NCBI RefSeq assembly: GCF_000711695.1 | Contig: NW_013546997.1 | Coordinates: 62,001 to 126,000, forward strand | DNA from: Tilletiaria anomala UBC 951 | Lineage: Eukaryota > Basidiomycota > Exobasidiomycetes > Georgefischeriales > Tilletiariaceae | DNA: 64,000 bases | Direction: 5' to 3' | The notes under the pieces: model-generated | Told to the model about the DNA's origin: nothing | Databases searched by the model: none | What the model saw: the letters and a program-made list of their open reading frames with translations, nothing else | Position numbers and translations under genes: made by a program | Part shown: piece by piece, positions 24,152 through 35,319 of the stretch | How the letters are laid out: each line of letters opens with the position of its first letter | How positions within the stretch are numbered: position 1 is the stretch's first letter

Positions 24152-25537
24152 ATGCCCACCGCGTCTGGGGCAGCGACGCGAGCGAGGACGCCGGCTGCAA
24201 ATAGTAAAAAGGCTGCGTGGCCATCTACTGCGACAACCACGACCGAGGCTTCAGCTTCGGATTCAGCCTCTGCTTCCGCTTCATCATACTTCGCCGCCGC
24301 TGCCACCACCGCCAACGCGGTTGCTGTGGAACCAGAATCGGCACGCTCACGCAAAGTCTCGGAAAGTAGCATCGGCCCTGCCGCGCTGGGGCAGGCATAC
24401 AAATACAGCATCGGCCCCGCATCCGTAGCACGCTTCCCAAGCAGGCAATCGAGTGTCATCTTTCTCGATGCGAGCGAACGGGTTGGCGAGCCGGGGGACA
24501 GTCGGGCATATGCCACATCATCGAGCAAAGTTGCAGAAAATACATGGCCACCTCCCCACATGGTTGCAACATCGCGTCAACAAATCAGCCGCCGAAGCAG
24601 CTACATTATGCCAATCCTGACGCCGACCAAAAGCAAGTCGCGGAATAGAGGCGAGCCGCGATCAAGCAGCCGCACCGCATCCCCGAGCACAGTGTCTACA
24701 AAGCGGCGAGGAAGCAGAGCAAGTCCACAGCTTGTTGCGAACCTCGAATTTGCAATGGCGGCGAACGAACCTCCGCGGCCTATTGCTCACGCAGACTCAG
24801 ATTATGGCGTACCAATCGAGCCATCGAAGTGCCAGCGATCCAAGTTCTTCACTTCCTTTCCCTTCCCACACCCCGCCTCGACGTCTGCGCAGGCCCCCAG
24901 CTCACATTACGGCGGACCGGGGCAAACTGAGGACGGCACATGTGCTTTTTTTGACTACGCGACGGCGCGCTCGGCGCCTCTGCGCGCCGTCTCTGCACTT
25001 GTCAGCGGGCCGCGATGGCTTGTCCAGCGCTGGAATCAAGCGAGGAGGGAGGAAGCGGAGGAGGAAGCGAATGTCGCGGAGGCCAGTGGGATCATGGAAC
25101 GACAGGCGTTGCTGGCGAAGTCAAGGAAAGAGGGTAGCAGTGTAGTTGTAGGTGTGGGTGCGACACGAGCTGCTAGTGGGCAATACGGCGCAATCACAGG
25201 AGTGGACAGCGACGCTCAAGGCTCGCGACGGACTCGAGCACGCGATAAGCGGCTGCGAGCCAGCTCGCGCACCAGTGCCGACTCTGCCGACTCGCTGGAC
25301 CCGTACGGCTACCGCGCGCTCGCGGGGCCCACGCTGCTGCCGCAGCACGCACAGCAGGTCGAGGAGCGCAGGCAGCAGCGACAGCGGTGGTGGGAGGAAC
25401 AAGGCGCCTTCCAGAGGTGGATCTTGGTCGCTTGTGCAGCCTCGGTTGTCCTGCTCATCTTGCTTGCACTGTGGTTTGCGCATTCGTGCGGCTGGCTGGA
25501 GTGGAGGACTGGGGACGATGATGAAGCTGTGGAGTAG
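24152..25537 (+). CDS. Unknown Ser/Ala-rich protein with a C-terminal membrane anchor
   Basis: A single uninterrupted frame of 461 codons starts at the ATG. The first 200 residues are Ser/Thr/Ala-rich and probably disordered. A middle part holds GTCAFFDYATARSAPLRAVS and WLVQRWNQARREEAEEEA, a likely amphipathic helix. One strong hydrophobic span near the end (WILVACAASVVLLILLALWF, about residues 428-448) is followed by a short acidic tail. This suggests a tail-anchored or single-pass protein facing the cytosol. I recognise no family. It is one of the few intron-free models here. Length, start context and the well-placed anchor support it as a real gene. Confidence 0.65.
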   Translation: MPTASGAATRARTPAANSKKAAWPSTATTTTEASASDSASASASSYFAAAATTANAVAVEPESARSRKVSESSIGPAALGQAYKYSIGPASVARFPSRQSSVIFLDASERVGEPGDSRAYATSSSKVAENTWPPPHMVATSRQQISRRSSYIMPILTPTKSKSRNRGEPRSSSRTASPSTVSTKRRGSRASPQLVANLEFAMAANEPPRPIAHADSDYGVPIEPSKCQRSKFFTSFPFPHPASTSAQAPSSHYGGPGQTEDGTCAFFDYATARSAPLRAVSALVSGPRWLVQRWNQARREEAEEEANVAEASGIMERQALLAKSRKEGSSVVVGVGATRAASGQYGAITGVDSDAQGSRRTRARDKRLRASSRTSADSADSLDPYGYRALAGPTLLPQHAQQVEERRQQRQRWWEEQGAFQRWILVACAASVVLLILLALWFAHSCGWLEWRTGDDDEAVE

Positions 25538-26004
25538 TGGAGGCACTGCGGCAGGCGTAGACTGTCCCCAGCAAAGTGAGGGTTGCCTTTCATTTGGATG
25601 GATTGTAGTAGCATCAAATGAGACTGAAGAGCTGCGACCAATGTATGACTCCGAGCCCTGTTCACGTATGCAAGCTGCAGAATGCGCAGCACGACGACAT
25701 AGATGGTGCATCACGCAGACGCTGCACAAGAGGCATTCATCATGGGCGGTACGCTCTCAATGTTCACAGGGTCATCAGCACGAGCTTGGGAAGCAGAAGT
25801 AATCAGCGACATCGCTAATTTTGTAAAAGTTTTGATGGTGTGAATGCCTGCCTGCATTACAGCGTTCCCTTACATCGTCCATGTTAAAAGCAAAGAGGTG
25901 AATGTCTGATCGTTCCATCGACTTTCAAGCCGGAGGGACCTCCGCTTGCAACGAGCGCGGTCCGCACGCTGCGCCAAGATACAAAACATAGTTGCAAGGG
26001 CAGC
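25538..26004. other. Convergent intergenic spacer
   Basis: About 470 bases between the stop of the membrane-anchored protein and the stop of the lipase. No gene is seen; it probably holds both 3' ends. Confidence 0.5.
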
Positions 26005-27679
26005 TCAGAGGCCCGAGGCATCAAATGTGCTCTCCGTGCAGCCTGGCGTTGCTGGTACGCCTGCAAAGCGCTGCAGGATGTACGGGTACGCTTTCCGGGG
26101 GAAGACAGCGGCCTGTGTCTCAGTGTGGTTGGTCCCAAGGACGTTAAGGAACTCGAGCGACTTGACGCCGCGGCTGCACACTGAGTCACGGTAGCGCACC
26201 GAGTCCTCGTGCGGGACAATGTCGTCCACCTCGCTCGAGTAGAGGAAGACAGGTACCTGCGGCACGGCGCTGTTAGATTTTGCGAGCACAAGGCGCGAAA
26301 GCGCAGAGGTGAGCAGAGGGTCTCGCAATGCCTGCGCCTGCGTCTGGTCGGTGAACGTCTCGAAGAATTTGACGTGAGGGTATACCGCCTCGTCTGCGGT
26401 CAAGCAGGAGCTCTCAGCGAGCGCGAGCGCCTTGCGACCTGCGTCATTCAGGTGGCGCTTGAAGTACTTCTTGAAGGAGCTATGCGGCCAGGCAGAGGAT
26501 TGTGACGCACTAGTCAGCTTCTTCCTTTGCCAATTTACCTTGAGCTAGATGCACGCACTCAAAAATGTTAGACTGGGCTGTGAGCCCACTGACGACAAGA
26601 CCAGAAGCGATAGTACCGTCCAGCTTCAAAAAGTCCGCCGTAGCATTGCTCGGCAGACCACCAAGTGTCGCGCCTTTGATGTTGTGAATCAGTTCAGGTG
26701 CGTACGAGCTCTGCTGCTGCAGTGCCCAACCCGTCGCGATCGCTCCGCCCGAGTAGCCGTCCAGCACGACGGCCGCCTCCTCGCGCCAGGGGACGACAGG
26801 CGAAAAGCCCAGCACGGCGCGCACGGCGTCGAGCACGCCGTTCCCTTCAACGGGTCCGACATTGAATGCACCACGAGGGCCCTCATCTAGATAAGAAGAG
26901 CAGGATTGACGTCAATCAAGAGGGTGGCGGTGCAAGCGGCAGCGGCGCGTAAAGGGGGGCGGCAGACAATCACTACTCACAGTCAGGAAGGACGACAGTG
27001 ATGTTCTGTGAGAGCAAGAGCTCCACAAGGGGCAGGTCCGTGCCGGTGGGATCAACTGCACCAGGACGAACACGTTACATCTGTGAACAAACAGGTTCCG
27101 AAGCGGGAACTCCAATTCTTTGCGCACCATGAGAGTCATTAGCGAGCTGGAAGCTCGGTCCGCAAGCCTTGTACGCTGAGTCGTAAGCGACCTGGTGGAA
27201 CGAAATCTTGTTCTTCAGTTGCTTCTTTTTGTCCTTTCCGCTCTTCTCCTTGCTTTTGCCCTCGACGGCCGCCTTGTTTCCAGCAGGCACGATGATCGTG
27301 GCAGGAGTGGCAAACGGTTCGTGTAGGATCGGGTCCCACGATTTGTACAGCAGCTGGTAAGCGGCATGGACAGGAACGGTGATGTTCAAGCCGCTGACGT
27401 CGACTTTACGATGCTTGAGGATGCTGCCATGTGATTTGGCTGAGAAATCAGCCGGAGGGTTGAAGCTGTGGGCAATGCGAGGTCACAAATGAGGGAGAAG
27501 CGTGCAAGACATCGGTGAGAGCGGCCTGGTAAGTGCTGCCCATTGCGCTCGGCCACAATATCGACTCACAATTCGTCGTGAATCGAGCGCCGAAACGCAA
27601 GACCGAGCGGCGTGCCCATCGTGGACGAGAGGCCCGTTGCGATCGTCAAGAGCGCGAGGAGGGAGGCGGTGAGCTGCAT
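26005..27679 (-). CDS. Secreted triacylglycerol lipase, LIP family
   Basis: Five exons (27679-27570, 27465-27128, 27055-26981, 26886-26559, 26479-26005) give 441 residues. The N-terminus is a signal peptide (LTASLLALLTIATGLSSTMG). The mature part has the family features: FNPPADFSAK near the start, LPDYEGPRGAF, then the nucleophile elbow GYSGG with the catalytic Ser near residue 220. Near the C-terminus come VPVFLYSSEVDDIVPH (probable acid residue) and GTNHTE (probable catalytic His). Such lipases (Candida LIP type, common in smut-group yeasts) release fatty acids from external lipids. A Lys-rich stretch (about residues 100-123) is unusual for a secreted enzyme. Possible N-glycosylation sites are present (NITV, NDSH, NATA, NHTE). 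All exon phases agree. Confidence 0.9.
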
Positions 27680-30600
27680 CGTACGAAATAGGTTATGTTG
27701 AATGAGAAGGAGCCAGCGAGTGCAAACCGGAGGCGATGGGAGGAGGGGCTCGAGGACGGAGGAAAAGGATGCAGAAGGGAATGGTGGAGGAGAGGGGAAG
27801 GGTGAAGGAATGAACAGGGATGGGATTGTAGTATATCTGATGATGGGATCTGCTGACGATCCAATGCAGATCCAAATATACAGATGTCTACAGTCCACGA
27901 GGTATATGCGAGAGGGAACACGGGTATAAATACGACTGGCGGTATAAAGGCGTAGCTTTCCAGTTTCCTTACTCCGTCCCCTGGCATATGTGATCATGAC
28001 GCGTGGCAGCCAATGCAGATCGCAGCCGCCAGATAGCGTACACCCGAGGCTGCAAAGTAGTCGCCCCAACTCCCAACTGCAGGACCCTGCAAGCTGAGGA
28101 CTAACGAAATCAACCCGTATGGCTATGAGTGCCTAATAATAAAGCTCCGACAACGAAGTACCAAAAACCTTATAATCTCAAAGGGGCTTCCAACAAACAG
28201 GAACTGACTCAGGCGAGGTGAGAAAAGGTGCAAGCTGATGCAATCACCCATGTGGAGAACCAGGCACAGAGGCCACATGCGTCGCTACATGCAAAGAGGC
28301 ATTGCAGGGCACTGTTGCAGCAACAGTTGATGCGCTTACTCCGAGTAATTCGAAGACTGGAGTGCGGGGTAGTGCTGACCCTGGGGTGATCCATCCTTCC
28401 GCCAGCGCCCGGCCAAGCCTTTTTTGAGATGTCTGCCCTGCCTCCTGCTGCCTTCTGTCCTGTCAGCAGCTTCCAGCTCTCTAAAGCCGTCTGGCAAGCT
28501 AAAACGTGCTGTTTTGTTTGACAGACTCCCCTGTCACCGTCACACCGACGGCCGCAAACGAAGTGGCAATACGAGTTGCGACACTCAACAGGGCCGCTTG
28601 CGAATCGCGGCAACCTTAGTCTGGTGGGAAACGCGAGCATGCGTCTGGAAGCTTCATACAGCGGTCTGGATGCGCGCGTGTGGCGAGCAAACTGTACTAG
28701 TTTGACGGGGTTTGGTTCTCGAAGAGACTGTACTAGGACGGCATCAAGCCCGTCGTCCACTTGCCGAGTGCCCGCTCCATGCCATACCATGCCTAATGCC
28801 TGATGCTTGATGCTCCAATCTCAATGACTGAGTGACGATACCAATAATCGCCATGAGCAACACAACACATGCATAGCAATGGCTTCTGTGCCGATGAACA
28901 ACCTTTTTGCATTTCTAAATGACATGTTAGCAATTCTCAAGTACGTGATGGTTGCTACTCGCTAGCCATGCGCGCAGACATGTTGCAGAATCCGAATCTG
29001 GTCGTTGAAAGTGATACTGAGCTGCGGCACTGACATCTCCGCTTCGTGACAGCCTAGGCCTTTGACGTACACGCACATAGTGTTACATATACTCAATGTG
29101 GAATCTATCTTCCGCGATGTCCTTGTCCGCCAGAGATCAATCCCATGTACCACTTGGTCGTTGCTTGCACTGAGCTGTGCAAAACATCACAGACCCCCAG
29201 CTACCCCTCCTGTGATCGGCAACGGGCCATCGCTAGTCCCGGCGCCGGCCCACCGGAAACAGTGGTTTGAGCGCCATTGCTTATGTCGTTGAAAGCCGGT
29301 CCGAAGTTGGTGGAGCCTATGGGGACTTGTGGACTGCCTCAAATGCGGTACGTTGTTACATATAATGCCTGCACAGATAAGCCAACCAGCACTAGCCGAC
29401 ACCGCATGTCGTGAGCTCCAAGTCCAACCTACATGGTGGCGACTGGCGACCTCCGAGCCGCAAGAAGATCCCCGCCGCTACTTCAATATTACCTAACCCA
29501 TCTGTCCGCACAGTAAGACCCAGTGCGACAATTTGTGTTCGGCACCCCCGGCCCCGCGAGTGGCAACGTGTCGCAAGTCAGCGAACTTGAGTGTGGCGTC
29601 GCAAACACTCGCTCGCGCTACCTCCATCCTGTAGCGGCACTCGGCATCAGGCAAGGGACTACCAGCCAACCCACAAACAACATGTGACAGATGGCACGGC
29701 CTGACACGTCAAGTTATATCAAATCAGGCATTACACAGGCTGCCTCAGATCATGCGACACGCATAGGCAGGCTAGCGCAACGGCCGTTGAGGGTATGATA
29801 CGTTAGGTAAAAAGCACCAGAGCGCAGCAGGCGTGGGTCCGGGCATAGCACCCAAGCAAAAGGACAACGTAGTATACTGGCGGGTAGAGACGAAGACCTT
29901 TTGCGATTGAAGTTCGTACGTAGGGTGCGCCAGACGTCCGGTGAACAATGTGCTTGGAAGGTCGCACGAACTCGCAAGCGACATTTTGTTGGATGCGTTA
30001 CAACACCACCTTCGGAGATGAGCTTTTTGGTTTGAAACACTTGATCGGACAGGGCTAAGGCTTGGTATCAGGGTATTCCACGACTTGCCACTCGTATGTA
30101 TGACGTACTGTTGCGAGCGTCGGCGCTCACAGTGGACCAATCCCAGATGTGCAGAGGCACTCTACGAAGACCGGGGATACTGGCTAGATTCAACAAGGCT
30201 GAGAAGCATGCACGCCCACATAGCCTCGTCGAAGCATGTGACGAAAAGGGAGAGAGACTCTGGTGGATGTGCATAAGGTGTGATTCATGCCGCGGCTGGC
30301 CTAAATGTATGGACACGTGATCATTTCCGTTCTGCACGACAACGCAATAGGACTTCTGGCAATTGATATCCTGTCCGTGACGAAGGGGACGCCAGACGCA
30401 CACTGCGACGCAGGCGCGTACAATCGAGGCCAGTGCGGCACAAGTTTGAACTGGCCAGACTGTTTCGCGAGCGAGTCAGCGGTCAGTGCGAGTCCCGAGT
30501 TTCGACTCGGGTAACTTACGCTCGAGTCCACTTACATACTTGGCCTCCACTCTGGTCTCGCCTCTCACCGCCCGAAGGGAGCTGATGGATGGCTTGGGCT

Positions 30601-32015
30601 GTCTCGAGTCGCTCGGTGTTGCCAATTTCCACATTTGAAACTGTTCCGACAACTTTTTTGAAAATGCCAACACTAGCGGAAGTTGCCGCGTGACGAGTTT
30701 CGAGGGGACAGCGCTGGATCACTCTATTTTTTTTTGGCTCCGCTACAAGTTCGGTGCTCGTTTGAGTTGGTGGTGGTGGCTGCATCGCCCACCCTCATTA
30801 TACCCTAGAGTCAAAGCCGTGTGGTGCCCTGGCCTCGGACTGGGTTTCGCGCTACCCTTGTATGTGTGTAGGTGTGACGGCGGACTGCAGAGTGGAAGCA
30901 ACCGGAAAGATGAGCGAGCGAGCGCTCTGTTGCGGCTTGTTGTGGCCGCCTGATCAGCTGCCGCTATACCGAACGAGTCTGCCCCTTAACTTGATCGGAC
31001 AGACTCTCTCGCTATACCAGTGTGCGGCTCAGCTCAGCGAGCCTAATGTAAGTATTTACCTGCGTGGCTCAACTCGAGGCTGCACTCTGCAGGTGCTGCG
31101 CTCCTGTGCCTGCTTCTGCCACAGGAGTGTGGTGCAATAGACGTGTGCGGTGGAGACGAGAGCCTCTGGCCGACTGACGGGCTCACTCGTCCTTGCAAGC
31201 TCCAGGCGACTGTGTTTCTCTAGGCGATGACCAGCCTCACAGCCCCTCATCCGGCGCGCGCTCGCCTCATACTCTGAACTGCATGGCGCGGGAAGGATAC
31301 TGCAGGGCACTGCACCTGTCTGCACCCCAAGAATCATCACTAACGCCAATGAGCCCGCTCAGTCTCATGTCTCGGACGGAGACGGACAGTGGTGCAGTGG
31401 CCGACAGGCAATCGTCAGACACAAGCTGTATGTATGATGTTGCAAGTCGAAAGTGGCCCTCACCCAACCATCTCCCCATATGATGGATGAGAAGCCAACG
31501 TCGTCACCGTCGCACACACGCACCTCCATCCAAGCATCCCTCCTCTTCGACGAATATACGCAGCGACGAATCCATCGACCTTGCTGAGCAAGAGACGCCC
31601 TAGATTCACTAACAACGCACCTGCCACGAAGGCTTTCCAACGCCGCCGCTTGACGGGTAGCCGATACGAGTGCAGACGGAGAGTTCCATCCTCCCTGTTC
31701 AACGTAGCCTTTTGGTCCACCTGCCACGGCCCAAACTCGACCAAGGATTCATTCCCGGCCATCCCTCTCACCCACAGGCCAATCAGATCATAGCCTTTCA
31801 GGCCTACTGGCTCGAGCAATCCGATACATCCACGGCGCACTGTTTCCAAGCGGTGCTCTCGCTGTTATCTAACGCTTGGGTTGGTTTAAATTGAGTGTTG
31901 GTGTGCGCGAAAGTGTTACCACCTGAGCGGACCGACAGTGTCCGCCGACGTTCAAGTGCAACATCTTAGGGGCAAACAAACCGGACACACTTTAAACTCT
32001 CATCGAGCCGCCACT
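27680..32015. other. 4.3-kb gap between lipase and SFP1-like gene
   Basis: This is the longest gene-poor stretch in the window. Open frames are short, overlap on both strands and show no domain or splice structure I can support; the longest is a leftward 193-codon frame at 28209-28790. It must contain the promoters of the divergent lipase and zinc-finger genes. A perfect small hairpin lies at 30494-30511. No tRNA pattern or tandem repeat is seen. Confidence 0.5.
30494..30511. repeat. Perfect 7-bp inverted repeat with TTCG loop
   Basis: CCCGAGT and ACTCGGG are exact inverse complements separated by TTCG. As RNA this would be a very stable UUCG tetraloop hairpin. It may be chance, or part of an untranslated or noncoding transcript in the long gap. 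Confidence 0.5.
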
Positions 32016-34309
32016 ATGCCGATTCCGATTCCCATCTGTACAGGTGGTAACGCCGGTGCGCAACGTGACGGCTCGCAGCACGGCGCCTCGAGACGCCGCA
32101 ACGACAGCATCTCCAATATGAGCACATCCATCAGCAATAACGGGGGAATGTCCATGAGCATCGGAGCCGGTCCTGGCAGCTATGGCGCCGGCATGTGCCC
32201 CATGTCTTTCAGCAATTCGTACAGCAAGAGCCCCTTTGGCACCAGCTTTCGCTTTCTCTCCGGTGCCAGCAGTGGCTCGTACAAGGGCTCCACGCCCATG
32301 TCCTACGGCAAGGACGTCAACGAGTGAGCCGTTCGCATAGCATTCAGTCATGTTGTCTCATAGATTTCTGACAATCTTGCTCCCCGTCCTCCAGGATGAT
32401 GGATTACTCGATTGCACAGTTCGCCACATCGACCTGGTCCGAGACTCAAGTCATCACCCCGTCATCGCTCTCCTCTAAGCTCGAGACCACATTCTGCCGC
32501 AACTTTACTTGTTGCGGACAAGAGTTAGATGACCTGCATGACCTGCTTCAGCACTATGAAGAGTGTCACGTCCGATTCGACGACACCGACGAGTTTGGCT
32601 CCAACACACCCCCGGGCATGGTCAACGATGACGGGAGCAGCGAAGACTCGAGCAACTCCAGCAGTCCGTCCAGTCCCAAGAGCATCGCACAGGCTGCGGC
32701 AGCCGCAGCTGCAACCAATGCAGCAGCCGGCAACAAGGCTGGCAACGGTACCCCGTCAGTCGGCATGCCCATCTCAAATCCGCTCTCAACGCCCGGCCTC
32801 TGTGCAGGCGCAGCAGCCAACTCGGCTGCTGGCAACAACAACAACAACCGGAAGCGCTCCTTCAACCAATTCTCTACCACCCCGTCTAATTCGTCCTCAG
32901 TGATGCACCAGTCGCTCCGACGGGCATTAATCGATGGAGGCATCGCTGGCGCTCGGCGGCAAGCGTCCCCCTACTCGACCCCTGGAGGGTCTATCCCCGG
33001 CACACCTGTCGGCGAACCGGACCTCGACGCACTGCTTGGCGGGCATGGGGGTGCAACTGCGGCCTTTTCGGCTCTATCACTGCGTAATAATAACTTTGAG
33101 GAGCATAATCTGCCGTCTTGTGCACCACCTAATCTTTTCTTCCCCGCCAACGGCGTCAGCGGAGCGACGACGACGGCGACAGCGAGCGGGACAGTGCCCA
33201 GCAGTAGCACCAACTCTCAGCCGCCGTCGAAGCGCGAGCGTCTCAACTCATCCAGTAGCGGCACGATGCCCAACCCGAACACGCTCAACCCGGACGGAAC
33301 GCCCAAGTTCGACCCGAAGAACGTGATCATGTTGCCCGGCAACATTGAGAAACCGTACAAGTGCCCGGCACCCGGGTGCGACAAAGCGTATAAGCAGATG
33401 AACGGGCTTAAGTACCACCGATTACATGGCCACTGCAACCAGAACAACGTCCCCATCTTGCAGACTGCCACTGCCCAAGCGGCTCTGATCGCTGCGCAGC
33501 AGCAGCAAGCATCGAGTAGCAGCAGTCTGGCAGGTCAACCGGGTGGCGCGTCCGCTGCCAGCTCTCCCGTTGTCACAACGCCTGGCACGGCAACAACGCC
33601 GACTGGAGCGCCCAAGCCTGGCTTCTTTACTGCCGCTACCGTTGCCGCCGTTATGGCTACTACATCCGCAGCGCCAGGGATATCGACGCAGACTCGTGCG
33701 GCGGCGTCGACGACCCCTAACTCGACGGCTCCTAACTCGCCATATGCCGCTGTGGCTGCTGCCTTACCTGGCTCACCAGCCGGCAGCTCGGCGAGTATCA
33801 GCGCAGGAGCAGACCGACAGAGTACACCTGCGCCCGCGCCTGCCGCTTTGTCTTCTACATCATCGTCCTCGGTATCAGCGGGAAGTGTGTTGGCAGGCCA
33901 AGCAAGTGTCATGCGCGCCGGCAGCCAGAACAACAAACAGGTCCTCTACCTGTGCCAAGTGGGGACGTGCGGCAAGACGTACAAGAACCTCAACGGCCTG
34001 CGCTACCACTACTTGCACTCGGGCAGCCACGGCCTGCTCGGCCTGCAGGTCCTGCACGCCAACGGGGGCGGGAACAGCGCCAAAATGGGCAACGACGGTC
34101 GCGCGCTCGTCAGCACTGATACTCTCAAGCCGGAGGAGGTCGCGCGCGCGGCGCGCCTTGCAGCCGAGATGCAGGCCAAGAAGAGTTCCGTCACACAGAA
34201 GACTGTCGAGATGGTCCAAGCACAGGCGCTCGCAGGCGGCGGACCCGGCCACAACCACAAGCAGGCGCAGGACCTCGAAAAGGCGCTCGCAAGCGACGAG
34301 GCGCCTTAA
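32016..34309 (+). CDS. C2H2 zinc-finger transcription factor, SFP1-like
   Basis: Two exons (32016-32323, 32395-34309) give 740 residues. Near residue 138 lies a Cys-Cys..His..His unit (FTCCGQELDDLHDLLQHYEE), and later two typical fingers: YKCPAPGCDKAYKQMNGLKY with His at its end (about residue 425), and YLCQVGTCGKTYKNLNGLRY with two His (about residue 620). This arrangement is that of the Sfp1 family, which controls ribosome and growth genes in yeasts and related programmes in other fungi. The linkers are rich in Ala, Ser, Thr and Asn, and there is a Gln run before the last finger. The first exon codes for a Gly/Ser/Asn/Met-rich start. A nuclear role is inferred from the fingers. The 4.3-kb upstream gap fits a regulated gene. 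Confidence 0.82.
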
Positions 34310-35319
34310 GCAGGGCAGGCGGCAGAGCATCGCGTCACTGTGCATAGCCAACCACTCTCTAAAAAAGGAGAAAAACGGCTCTGTACAGCTATAGCTAGCA
34401 TGCAGCTTGCTCTAGTACGGCCGCCACCCATGCTGCTCGCTTGCATTCGGACAAGCGAGCTGGTTGCCGAATATCCGATCCGACCCCGACATGTCCATCT
34501 ACAGTCTCTCTCAGCACTTTTCCTCATTGCGCCCCCGACACAATGCATCTACGATACCAAAAGGGAGGCCATGCCGCGGCGACTGCCCTCGAGACATCTC
34601 ACGCGGCCCACGGGCGTGGGGAGGAGCTGCCTGTTGCTCTCTCTCTCGCTTCTCTGCCCCGATATGTTTCCGCCTCCCACACTTTTGCGACACGCGCAGG
34701 CGCATTCTGGCGCTAAAAGCGCAATTTCCGGGTCTCCCAGCACGCAGACGCTCGCGTTTGGCGCCGGGCTCTGCTCTCGGAGCCTCCACACCGCTCGTGG
34801 CGTCCGTCCTTTCGTCACCATTTTGTTGATACGATACGACCCTCTGCTCATTTTTCCATTCTACCTTATTGTCGCCTGTCTCGACTCAGCCTAATTTCGT
34901 ACCGTACCCGGTCTCTCTCTCTAATCGCCCACCTTCGCAACAGCAACTACCGTCCGATCTTCCTGTGCCTGCCTTTCTATATCTCCGGACAGGGCACCCA
35001 AGGCACAAGGACAGGATCAGAGAAGGGAGGTGCGTAAGCACATCATTCGATTCCCTCTCAGTCATCGATAGACACCAATTCAAGTTGCACTCGGCACACC
35101 CGTCGAGCGCTTGCTGGCGGACGATATAACGGGAGCAGCAACCATCTCTCCCCAGCAATTTTCGTGCATTTGTAGATTGACCGCACATCGTTTCTTTACA
35201 ATTGATCCATTCAGCTCTTTTTGACTGTCTCTTGCGCGAGCCATTTGATCACATTGGCGTACCTCATACATCGCATAAACAACAATCGTGACAGGTCAGA
35301 ATCCGGTGGAACATGCTCT
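34310..35319. other. Convergent intergenic stretch
   Basis: About 1 kb between the stops of the SFP1-like and DnaJ genes, rich in CT tracts. Frames on both strands shadow each other and show no domain. It probably holds two 3' untranslated regions. Confidence 0.4.

Noticed and set aside
28209-28790. Leftward 193-codon frame in the 4.3-kb gap
   Set aside because: Starts with ATG, but shows no domain, membrane segment or splice pattern, and overlaps other random frames. Composition looks like translated noncoding DNA.
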